Shown here piece after piece: positions 40,793-50,618 of a stretch of DNA of 64,000 bases. The stretch covers positions 1,113,100 to 1,177,099 of the forward strand of contig NW_004797393.1 of assembly GCF_000002075.1 (NCBI RefSeq), written 5' to 3'. The translations under genes and the position numbers were made by a program. Below the pieces are notes generated by a model. The model saw nothing but the letters and a program-made list of their open reading frames with translations, ran no database searches and had not been told where the DNA came from. The stretch is from Aplysia californica. Its lineage: Eukaryota; Mollusca; Gastropoda; Aplysiida; Aplysiidae. Each line of letters begins with the position of its first letter. Positions within the stretch are counted from its first letter, which is position 1.

Positions 40793-41939
40793 AATTAATT
40801 TGGTCGTCTACAAAGATGCTATGGCTATTTAACTTTTCGAATCGAGCTGAACTACGTGAGTCGGCATTTTGTTTTGCCCGGAAGTTCTTGTGCTACTCCT
40901 CTCTCTTTCTTTCTCTCTCTCTCTCCACTGCCCACAGACAAAATAACTTATAAGCAACGCTTTTTTAGGTAAACAGTAGAAACACAAGAGCGCTGGAACG
41001 TTTGTTCACGCCACAGAATTCTACAATTCTGTTATCACAGTGTAGAATTCTGTGGTTCAGGGTAAACACTGGTTGGCCTAGGCTATAAAGGTGAATGCAC
41101 ACCGGGTGAGAATAGCCAAAAGCCTAACGTAGTTTAGCCCAAAGGCTCGCCTGCGCTATCTATTGAGAATAGAGGTGGCCATAAAAAAAAGGAAGTGGCT
41201 ATTCTCATCCGGGGTGAGAATAGAAATACGATCGACCTCTCACCCCGGGTGAGACTTGCGACCGTAGGCTATTCTCACCCGGTTTGAAACAAGACCTGTT
41301 TTTCCTAATTTCGGAATACTTTGTATCGATGTGGATGATCAAATTGATAAAGGCCAAGAAAAAATTACGTTATAGCACAAAAGTAAGCCAATTTGATCGT
41401 CTTCAAAGATGCTATGGCTATTTTATTGTTCGAATCGAGCCGAACTACGTGGGTCGCCATTTTGTTTTGCCCGGAAGTTCTCGCAAGATCTACTCCTCCC
41501 CTCTCTCTCTCTCTCTCTCTTTCTGAATACTGTCTATCGGTGTGGACGATCAAATTGACCAAAACAAAGTTAAAAAATGATGTTAAAACCCAAAAGTAAA
41601 TTAATTTGGTTGTCTACAAAGATGCTACGGCTATTTAACTTTTCGAATCGAGCCGAACTACGCGGGTCGCCATTTTGTTTTGCCCGGAAATTCTCGCGCT
41701 ACTCCTCTCTCTCTCTCCACTGCCCACAGACAAAATTGTACGCTTTTAGTAGGCTACAGTTGTAATGGAACGTTTGTTCACGGCACAGAATTCTACAATT
41801 TTTCTGTTATCACAGTGCAGAATTATGTGGTTTAGGGTGAACGCAAAATTTGGTGAACGCGCACCGGGTGAGAATAGCCACAAGACTCGCCTGCACTATT
41901 CTCACTCCGGGTGAGAATAGAGGTGGCCTAAAAAAAACC
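40793..41939 (+). repeat. Hairpin-rich tandem repeat, about three copies
   Basis: The module starting TCTACAAAGATGCTATGGC, then TTTTGTTTTGCCCGGAA and a CT tract, recurs at about 40800, 41393 and 41610. Copies one and three are followed by CACTGCCCACAGACAAAA, a 15-bp hairpin (CCACAGAATTCTACA/TGTAGAATTCTGTGG at 40993-41053), and inverted pairs of CGGGTGAGAATAG. A further partial copy lies at 44041-44292. Confidence 0.75.
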
Positions 41940-42550
41940 GAAGTGGCTAGCCGTACTTAAGTACGGCTAGACTGAGAGTCTAGCCGTACTTAAGTACGGC
42001 TAGACTGCCAGTCTAGCCGTACTTAGATCTAGGTTTGGCCCAATCGACTCAATCCTGTTAAGTACACAGGTCTCATGAGATCTAGATCTAGTTATTATTC
42101 AGGTTCAAATACATGCAAGTCAGTAAGGCACCTTTTTGTTTTGTCTGAAATACAAATACTTTAGGCATTGCAAACTAAAATTTTCATTTACAATTCAGCC
42201 ATCAATATTAAGTACGGCTAGACTGACAGTCTAGCCGTCCTTAAGTACGGCTAGCCTGGCTGTCTACCCGTACTTAAGTACGGCTAGCAAGAAGTCTAGC
42301 CGTACTTAAGTACGGCTAGACTGCCAGTTTAGCCGTACTTATCTTAGGCCCTATTTACATTAGAAAACAGGAGGTTTAAAATACATGCATTGTCATTAAG
42401 GAACCTGGTTTTGTCTCAAATACAAATACTTTAGGTACTGCACACTAAAAATGTATATTTACAATTCAGTAGGCCTATTTTTTGTAAATGGTCAGTCTAG
42501 CCATCATATTCTTACAGTCTAGCCGTCATTAAGTACGGCTAGCCTCTTCC
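41940..42550 (+). mobile_element. Palindrome-array fold-back element, copy 2 (longest)
   Basis: Left end GAAGTGGCTAGCCGTACTTA, right end TACGGCTAGCCTCTTCC. It contains at least six 32-36-bp palindromic units of the form AAGTACGGCTAGACTG + spacer + CAGTCTAGCCGTACTT, in two clusters (41946-42028 and 42209-42340). Two unrelated spacer blocks are shared with the other copies. No open frame. Confidence 0.8.
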
Positions 42551-42639
42551 AAAAAAAAATGGGAAGCAGTAGAAAACGTTGACCCAAGCCCAATGAATGG
42601 CATGAAAGCATGTACAGCTATCCCAACCTCTTGGTCCTC

Positions 42640-42729
42640 GATTTGCGACTTGATAAAGCCTTCCAAGTTTGATGGCGGTCCATCAGTTGAATATTGACTG
42701 TTTTCTTCGCCGTTAATTTTGTCCGCCAT
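42640..42729 (-). CDS. Candidate first coding exon of a minus-strand gene
   Basis: ATG at 42729 in a strong context (AAGATGGCGG) opens a frame MADKINGEENSQYSTDGPPS, then NLEGFIKSQIEDQE. The boundary near 42628 (CAAGAG then GTTGGG) would be a weak phase-0 donor, which would fit the phase-0 exon at 32931. The palindrome-array element begins about 80 bp further on. Joining it to the exons at 32931 and 28888 is an inference; intermediate exons may exist. It could be an isolated chance frame. Confidence 0.35.
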
Positions 42730-43082
42730 CTTTCAACAATGTGAATGCGAGGCTGTTGCTATGTTTTCCTAAAATATGAAACTGACGGTGGAATTTCATG
42801 AAACAAAATAAATTAGTACTTAGAGTGATGATAGATTGATGCAGTGACATTCCTGTCACACTTCTGTTCAAAGGGTGGTGATTTTGTTTTAACTGAACAC
42901 TAGAATCTATTTGGTAACAGCTAAACATTTTTGGGGGCTTCTTTAAGACAAGACAAGCTGAAGAGATACATTTGAAGCGAATACAAGGAGGACAGAGGTC
43001 CTTGAGCGAATCAACACAACTAGATCTAGCCTAGGCTACCTTGACCTTGCTGGGGGGGAAAGCTACGAGTTGCTAAAATTAG

Positions 43083-43258
43083 GTGAACCATGAACGAACA
43101 CAAATCGACAACAGCAACACACAAGCAGTGCTGAGGAATCTGAGCGGGCATTGTTTGTTGTCCCAAATTCAGATTCTTGATTATCATCGTCTTGTTCGAA
43201 AACAATTGCTTTCTTTCATCAACAATCAATGGAAGCAAGTCCAAATCTTTGTTGAGCG
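43083..43258 (+). other. Candidate + strand exon of unknown gene
   Basis: An open frame reading NTQAVLRNLSGHCLLSQIQI, then LDYHRLVRKQLLSFINNQW, ends at a consensus donor (GAGC then GTAAGT at 43259). There is no in-frame ATG, so it would be an internal coding exon or a 5' UTR exon. It starts about 350 bp from the opposite-strand ATG at 42729, which suggests a divergent promoter. If it belonged to the downstream PHPT1-like gene it would be untranslated. Confidence 0.3.
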
Positions 43259-43525
43259 TAAGTAGGACAAGGCGAGCACACTTTTTACGCTTTGTGGCCT
43301 AGGCCTACGCAGTAAATGGCCCTTTCGCCGTTTGTGTTGTTTGTGTAATTGAGTTTCAATGTTTGCACGACAGAAGGCATCCGTGGCCTATTTTTTGCTC
43401 ATTTCGCCTATGAGTCATTGCTGGGTGCAACGTATGTTAAAATACTGCCAATATTGTTATTGATAGTTCATTTGCAGCTTTTAGAGATGGCAGGACCTGA
43501 GCTATGCTATTTGTATTTGGTAGCA

Positions 43526-43602
43526 TCAATTGCCACCGAGTTAACCCGGTGGCAATTGACAAAAATAGACTTTTTGTCAATTGCCACCGAGTGAAACGGT
43601 GT
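43526..43602. repeat. Overlapping palindromes with three shared arms
   Basis: CAATTGCCACCG pairs with CGGTGGCAATTG across an 8-nt loop. CAATTGACAAAAA then pairs with TTTTTGTCAATTG across 5 nt, using part of the same arm. A third CAATTGCCACCGAG follows. Two mutually exclusive hairpins are therefore possible. Confidence 0.6.
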
Positions 43603-44040
43603 CAAGTCTGAAAAACAACACTATCTTTAGCATTATACATAATGTGTGTCTAATGGGTCAATTTGTTCTCAACTAGATCTAGATCTAGATCTAATTTCAT
43701 TGGACGAGCATCTACTAGATCTAGATCTAATCTAGACAATCTAGAGCTTCGGTACCAGCTTGGCGTGTTTTCAATGAGACGTAGGCCTAGGTCTAGGCTA
43801 GCCTTAGCCTACACTTTGGCTTTGGTGTTGAACCAACACAGGCAATTCTAGAAGTAGAAGGTTACAAACGCACACAAACTCAAGCAGAAATTCACGTTAT
43901 ATCGGGGAACATAAATCGGGGGACGGGGGTCAGGAAAAGACACACACACACACACACACACAGAGGGACAGAGAGGCGAACGCACAACACCGAGCGCTCT
44001 AGCACAATAAGCTAGATCTACCCACCAACGCAAAAGAGCT

Positions 44041-44292
44041 CCAATTTATTCTCTCTCTCTCTTTCCACTGCCCACAGACAAAATTGTACGCTTTTAGTAG
44101 GCGCTACAGTTGTAATGGAACGTTTGTTCACGGCACAGAATTCTACAATTTTTCTGTTATCACGGTGTAGAATTCTACGCAAAATTTGTTGGCCTAGATC
44201 TAGGCTATAACGGTGAACGTGCACTGGGTGAGAATAGCCAAAAGACTCGCCTGCACTATTCTCACCCCGGGTGAGAATAGAGGTGGCCATTT
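44041..44292 (+). repeat. Partial copy of the hairpin-rich module
   Basis: CACTGCCCACAGACAAAATT, GGAACGTTTGTTCACGGCAC and GGGTGAGAATAGCC pairs match the 3' part of the repeat at 41712-41939. Confidence 0.75.
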
Positions 44293-44744
44293 GTATTTTG
44301 TTGACTTGCTGCATTCTGAAAGCTAGATTTCTAGGCCTACCATGCTATTTGAAGGCAACACTAGATATCTAGATGTAGAATCTAGATTAGATCTAGTAGC
44401 CATCGTTTCTACATATATTATATAATAATATGGCCGGCACCATTTCTCCGAACGTTCGGGAAACGAAGTGATTATTCGGACTCGAGTCTGAATATGAAAA
44501 AATGTTATTCGGACTCTGATTCTTGTCCAGCATGACATCACTTCCGACTTCCTGTGACTCGTGAATCCGGCTTCCTGTCCTGCCTCACTCGTGACTCGCC
44601 TCAGGCTGGGTAGAGACCGGGATCACTTCGGGCAAAAAGGCGTTTTGTGCAGGAGCCGAGTTTTAATCTTATGATGAATTTGAGGCCGGCCTGTAAAGTT
44701 ATAGTGCTTCTAATAAATGTTTATATCAAGAGGTCATCAGAAGC

Positions 44745-45095
44745 AATTAAAGATGGCTCGTTAGCATGTGTCGGGGTCGGATGGGCGGCCTGCACACGTG
44801 TGGCTGTGTGCGTGTCGGGGAGGGTGGTGGGGGGGCACTATCGGTCCGGGCTTTGAACGTCGCATAAGCGTCGGTCTTTTTCCCCCCGGCAACTGATCAT
44901 TATTACAATAATAAGCTAGTCTTGACGTAGATTTACGTAATGAATTGTGTGCTGGTCTATGGAATCAAAAGTTGCCGTATGCTCAGCTCTATAGCAACAC
45001 AACTTTTTCTTGGTAAACAATCGATATGACTCAAGCTTGTGTATTTGAACGAATCGATCTTTTTTTTTTTTTTATACAGCTCATAATATGCCAGG
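44745..45095 (-). mobile_element. Tigger-like element fragment, inverted
   Basis: The reverse complement matches 34430-34770: CATATTATGAGCTGT, AGACCGATTCGTTC-like, AATTCATTACGTAGATCTAC-like and TGATCAGTTGCC. Neither terminus is present. Confidence 0.75.
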
Positions 45096-45265
45096 TGGTC
45101 TGCTATTCTTCAATTTTACCTTTTTTTACAACAAAGAAAGTGGGAAACGTGGGGGGGGGGGGGGGGGGGGAGGCGTATCAATGAGGCGGCGGTCATTGGA
45201 TCGGCAGATAAGGTGTAGGGGAAATTAAAAAATGGCGGAAAATTGGAAGCACTGAACGTTAGATC

Positions 45266-46460
45266 CAGGGTTGGGTTGATTTAAATCAGTTGATTTTTAA
45301 AATTTAAATCAACTTGATTTTTTAAATAAAAATCAGTGATTTAAATCACTTTTTAAAAAATTTACTTTTTATTCAGTTTTTACACATTTCAACATTCAGA
45401 ATTCCTTTCCTTGGTTTCATATATAAAACAGATATAAGGTTTAGTAGACTAATATAATCATGCTTAAAAGTCTGCTTTCCCCCCTTTCACTGTAAAAATA
45501 GTAAAATAATACAGTATTCAATTTACTTTTTTTTCCATAATTGAAATCAGAGCTGGGTTGATTTAAATCAGTTGATTTTTTTATTTTAATCAACTTGATT
45601 TTTTAAATAAAAATCAATGATTTAAATCACTTTTCAAAATTTTTTTGTCAGTTTTTACATATTTAAACATTCAGAATTCCTTTCCGTGGTTTTATTAAAC
45701 GATATAAGGTTTAGTAGACTAATATAATCATACTTAAAAGTCGTCTTTCCCCCAGTCACTGTAAAATAATACAGTTCTCAATTTACTTTTTTTCATAATT
45801 GAAAACCAGGGTTGGGTTGATTTAAATCAGGTTGATCTAAATCAGTTGATTTTTAAAATTTAAATCAACTTGATTTTAAAAATAGAACTCAGTGATTTAA
45901 ATCACTTTTTAAAAATGTATTCTGTTTTTACATCTTTAAACATTCAGAATTCCTTTCCTTTGTTTTATAAAACAGATAAAAGGTTTAGTAGACTAAAATA
46001 ATCATGCTTAAAAGTCTGCTTTCCCCCCTGTCACTGTAAGTAGTAAAATAATACTGTATTCAATTTACTTTTTTTTCATAATTGAAATTAGTATTTACTT
46101 TTTCTTTTTAGACAAACACAAGCGCGTGCACACACACACACTGTAATAAAATGCAAGTTTATCTATTCATAATTACCCCCCCCCCCCCCTTTAGACTGAC
46201 ATTTTCTTCATTTTTTGTTTGCAGCCATAACTCACTGATGTATCAGATTAAGGCTTTCTAATCATTAGTTAAAATAAAGACAATGCATTTTGCACTAAAA
46301 GAACTTACTTTAAGCCTCCAGAAATCCCAAACTGTGACGACATTTTTAAAAAATAAAAAAAATTTAAAAAATCCGATTTAAATTTAAAAAATCTGATTTA
46401 AATTTAAAAAATCGATTTTTTAAATTTTTATTTAAAAAATTTAAAAAATCACCAACCCTG
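45266..46460. mobile_element. hAT-like element with a triplicated left end
   Basis: Ends CAGGGTTGGGTTGATTT and CACCAACCCTG, flanked by near-identical 8-bp duplications GTTAGATC (45258-45265) and GTTAGATG (46461-46468), as expected for hAT. The left about 280 bp occurs three times in tandem (45266, 45548, 45807), each copy restarting with the terminal GGGTTGATTTAAATCAG. The right end is made of TTTAAATTTAAAAAATC repeats. No transposase. Confidence 0.8.
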
Positions 46461-46674
46461 GTTAGATGTATAGAACGAGTACACTTCCTTTTTTCGGGAC
46501 CCGAGTCCGAATAACGACGGCCTTCGGGAAAATAAAGCTGGGCACTATTTCTCCGAACGTTCGGGAAAATAAAGCTGGGTACTATTTCTCAGAACACTCT
46601 GAAATCACTTCCTTTCCCCTCAAATTTCAGGTAGATATATAATATATATTATATAGATTTTTTATTATATTATC

Positions 46675-47029
46675 GAAGTGGCAGTACGGCTAGCCTGAGA
46701 GTCTAGCCGTACTTAATTAGGCCCTATTGTACTATTAACATTAGAAAACAGGTCTCATTAGTCATTATTCAGGTTTAAAATACATTATGCATGCACTGAC
46801 ATATGATTAAGGCACCTGGTTTCGTCTCAAATACAAATTCTTTAGGTACTGCAAACTAAAAAATTATTTACAATTCAGTGGCCTTTTTTGGGGGGTCAGT
46901 CTAGCCAACATATTAAAAATAAGTACGGCTAGCCCAGCTGTCTAGACGTACTTAGCCAACCAGTCTAGCCGTACTTAAGTACGGCTAGACTAGCAGTCTA
47001 GCTGTCATTAAGTACGGCTAGCCTCTTCC
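46675..47029 (+). mobile_element. Palindrome-array fold-back element, copy 3
   Basis: Left end GAAGTGGCAGTACGGC, right end GTACGGCTAGCCTCTTCC, with two or three palindromic units and the shared spacer CAAATACAAATTCTTTAGGT. It is shorter than copy 2 and lacks its central palindrome cluster. Confidence 0.75.
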
Positions 47030-48461
47030 TTATATTATAGGCCTACCAAAGATTGTTCGTATACAGTATGGTTCAATCGGTTCTAAAAAATGTCCGCAGT
47101 AAATATTTATGTAAAGAAATGCTAGTTCCAAACAGTGTTTCGCTACAGATATGACGTGTTGCCAATGAAGAATGCTGCTGCACTCTTAAACTTAATGTGT
47201 TGTGTTCACTTGTGTGCTGTCTAGATCTAGATCTATGGAGGGTTATTGATAACGACACGTAGAACTAGCATCTGCGCTTGTCGTGGCCGCAACCAATCAA
47301 TCATGGCTAGATTTTTTGGCATTTTTTTGGTCCCCGAATCCGAGAATAAAAGTCAAAGAAAAAAAAAAGAAACCGAACCTTTTTACTTTTGAAAGAAAGT
47401 TCACTTAGCTTCCCTTCGTCTCTTTCTCACTTGTTGTGGCCACATTGACTTGTTGAATACATTACAGTTACATACGATTTGTATTGCTGTTCCTCTTTTA
47501 TTTTTTCCTCTTTGTGGTGTTTTATTTTGTTGGTGTGTAATTTTTTTTTCTTGTTATTGTTCTGATGTGTTGTTTTTCTTTTAATTTTTTTTTGTTGGGG
47601 AAAAAAGGGGGGGGGGGGTGTTGTATACTGTAACGTCATTCAATTTGATGTTCCTACCTTCATTAGATTATATACATGTATATGTATAGATTTAAATGTG
47701 TTATGTTAGAGCGTTCCATCAAAACCGATTACATGTACTGACACTGGCAGGCCCCTTGTGTGTGATTCCATAATTTACATGTAATATCCTGTTACTTTTT
47801 TTAAAATTACGCACATTTAGGGTTAAAACAGCCAATCTTCTTCGGACAGGTGGACACACACCCTTATTTGTTAATTTTTGTGGTTGTTTATGAGCTGTTC
47901 TAATTTTGATTTCATTCTGTTGTGAAACCTTTCTTTTTCACGTTTTTACACTCATCTAAAAATCCCCTTCTTGTTCCCGTCACATTAACTCTTAATCTTA
48001 TCAGCCAGAAATAATTTCAAGAATTTTCCTGAACAGCTGGAATTAAATCTTTTTTATCACCTGTGCTGTCATGTTAATTTTTGTATGATCACAAACAATT
48101 TTGGATTTAGATGATCTTCTCATTTACCATTCCAAAAAATGAATCTGCGACATTAGGGAATCTTGGATAAAATGAGATTGAATGCAGACAAAGCAGGTGT
48201 GTGTTTTAGAGGGATTTGAGTAACAGTTTTGAGTGGGAAAATGACTTGGGACTCTAGATCTAGATCAAAATTTGTGGGTGATACAACTGTACAACACTGC
48301 AAAGGGCTGGCCGGCCGACAACGCCTAACCCTAACCCTTGTAGATCTATAGTTTGCTCAGTAGACCATGTCGCGAAGTGTGAGCCTTCTGCGGAACTCGT
48401 CTTGAAAAATACGCCTTCAAGTTGCCAATTCTTACTAAGAACGGGAAATATGATATGTGAG
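47030..48461. other. No gene recognised
   Basis: AT-rich sequence with T- and G-homopolymers (about 47520-47620). No exon, SINE or transposon terminus was identified. Confidence 0.4.
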
Positions 48462-48873
48462 GCATTGTGGTGAAATCAGGCTCTCGTCAAAATGGTGAAA
48501 TCAAAGAAATTGGTATTGTTCTGATGGTTGGGCTATTTTTTTCAATTTTTTTTTTTCCTCAACACCTTTTATATCCATTCAAAAACACAATTTCTGTGTA
48601 GATTTTACTTTAAAAAATGTCAATTTTCAGTTTCCAAGAAGGACTCTCAAGCTATGGAAATTATTAAAAAATTGGTGGCCATTTTCTCGCTAACTCCACC
48701 TCCGAAACCAGGTGACCCTGACCTCTTTTAATCGCAAATATATTTCGACTTATATTCAATATAGATGGAATTTTTTTACCAAAGGTAAAGCAAATGAGCA
48801 GGCTTTAAGATCATACCAATAACACCATATGCCCAAAAATTGACAAGTGCCTGATTCCACCACTTCGTTACAC
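48462..48873 (+). mobile_element. Long-TIR MITE copy 4
   Basis: ATGTGAGGCATTGTGGTGAA then CAGGCTCTCGTCAAAAT at the left, and TTGACAAGTGCCTGATTCC then CGTTACACAT at the right. The body matches copy 25012-25455. Confidence 0.75.
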
Positions 48874-49157
48874 ATATCTATTTTTTATCTTGACTGGTAC
48901 TAGTATTGTAAACATGGATCTGGAGCACTGGACGGAAATTTAGGGAGGTGAAAATGACTCGCTCTGTGTCGTTCTGGTGGATGGGGAAAAAAGTTTACAA
49001 AAACTACACGGAGCATGTCATTCTGGCCGATAAGAGTTTTAAAAGTAAGAGTTGATAGAGGGGAAGGTTGCATTTCCATCGTCATCTTTTGTGTGATATA
49101 TATGCTTTGGTTAGGACGGAGTTACTGTGCTGTTGTGTCAATAGATGGCACATATGT

Positions 49158-49500
49158 GTCATAATCATGACACAGTTAAGTCAGGCGCTCGTCCAATTTT
49201 GGGCATGTGGAGTTTTTTGTATCATCTTACAAAGCTTGTTCATTTTGATGAGAAAAAAAAAAGTACTCGTTATTTTAAAAAGAAGTTAAGATATTTTCGA
49301 ATGATTGTGGGGGGGTTGCATGGTTTCAGAGGCAAAATTAGCAAGAAAATGGCTGTCAAAGTTAGGGGACTGTAAGTTTATATTTTTAGTGCCTTTAATC
49401 AACGTTTTTCCATAACATCTACATAGAATTTGAAATGGATATAAAACTGAAATTTGTGTCAAACAGATCAGATAAAAATGGAACAGGAAAAGTGCTCCAG
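49158..49500 (-). mobile_element. Long-TIR MITE copy 5, truncated
   Basis: GTCAGGCGCTCGTCCAATTT and GGTTTCAGAGGCAAAATTAG then AAAATGGCTGTCAAAGTT match the family in reverse. The opposite terminus is not found. Confidence 0.7.
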
Positions 49501-50534
49501 CGTATCTGAACATGAGATAGATGAAAGTAAAATATACCTGCAAGCGCCCTAAATTAATTTCAGCCTGTGACTATGCGTACGGCCCTCTAAAGTATAGATT
49601 TAGGTTTAATTTAGTGTACTCGCAGCCTTGATAATCGCTCTAGGCCTACTTGGATCTGTGTTATTATGTATTCTAATTCTACCGTCCGTCAGCCATTGTT
49701 TATTTTCTTCTTGAAAGGTTTTAAGTGAGTGAAGCTTCAACATAGTGTCCGGTTTGTAAACAGCGATAGTTTATGTGCCGCATACAAAGACTAGCTTATT
49801 ATGTGAACTGGAGGGCCGTACGCATAGCAACTTCAATTAATTAAGTTCCTAACTACGAACAATTCAAGGCAGTTTTCATACAAATGAGAAGAATTGTAAT
49901 GTTAGAATAGTTATATAGAAAATACCCAGTGCACATATACAGTTGAGGGGCGGCCCAATTTTTATTACGTGGGAGGGCAAAAGCTACCTTTTTTGCACAA
50001 TTTGATAAAATCCCCCAAAACTTATCGATCGTGTGGGTTGGACTGTCTAGGTTATGATTCAAGTTTGTGGTCAACAGTCTTTGAGAAGGCACTACACGCT
50101 TTAGGGTGAGATATTTTGTTTGCGCGCACAATGCAATAGCTCTTAAATGGGCTTCCAAGTCAAATTTAATTTAAAACAAAGCAGAAGTCAGTTTTATATT
50201 GTGTGCTATGGCCAGTGTCATTACCTGATCTAGCAGGATTCAAACTGATCATGATTTTGACCTCTGGGGATCGGTTCTACTTCACTGACATCGCACTCCA
50301 TGATTTCTGATTTGCACCACAGATTGCAGAATTTTAAGGCGTTTTCATAATATTCTGTGGCAGCTCCAAATAAGAATAGAGCCAGACTGAAAGAAGTGAA
50401 TAAATTTAAGCAATGAAAGTAAGGATTTCTTAACTTTCATTATAGCACGGAGAGCAGAATTTGTACAGTAGAGTATACTCTGTTGTCTTTGTTTTTTTAT
50501 TTAGAGTGTCATTTATATGTTTCATCTTTTTCAG
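49501..50534. other. Upstream region of the PHPT1-like gene
   Basis: No repeat or coding exon identified. It ends in TTTCATCTTTTTCAG (to 50534), a strong 3' splice site, so a non-coding first exon should lie further upstream. Confidence 0.4.
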
Positions 50535-50618
50535 GTTTACTTTCATAGTGACTTACATAGTTACAGTGCAGATTTTCCAGTAGATGACTACGGGGGGAAG
50601 GTATTGATAAAAAAGAAA

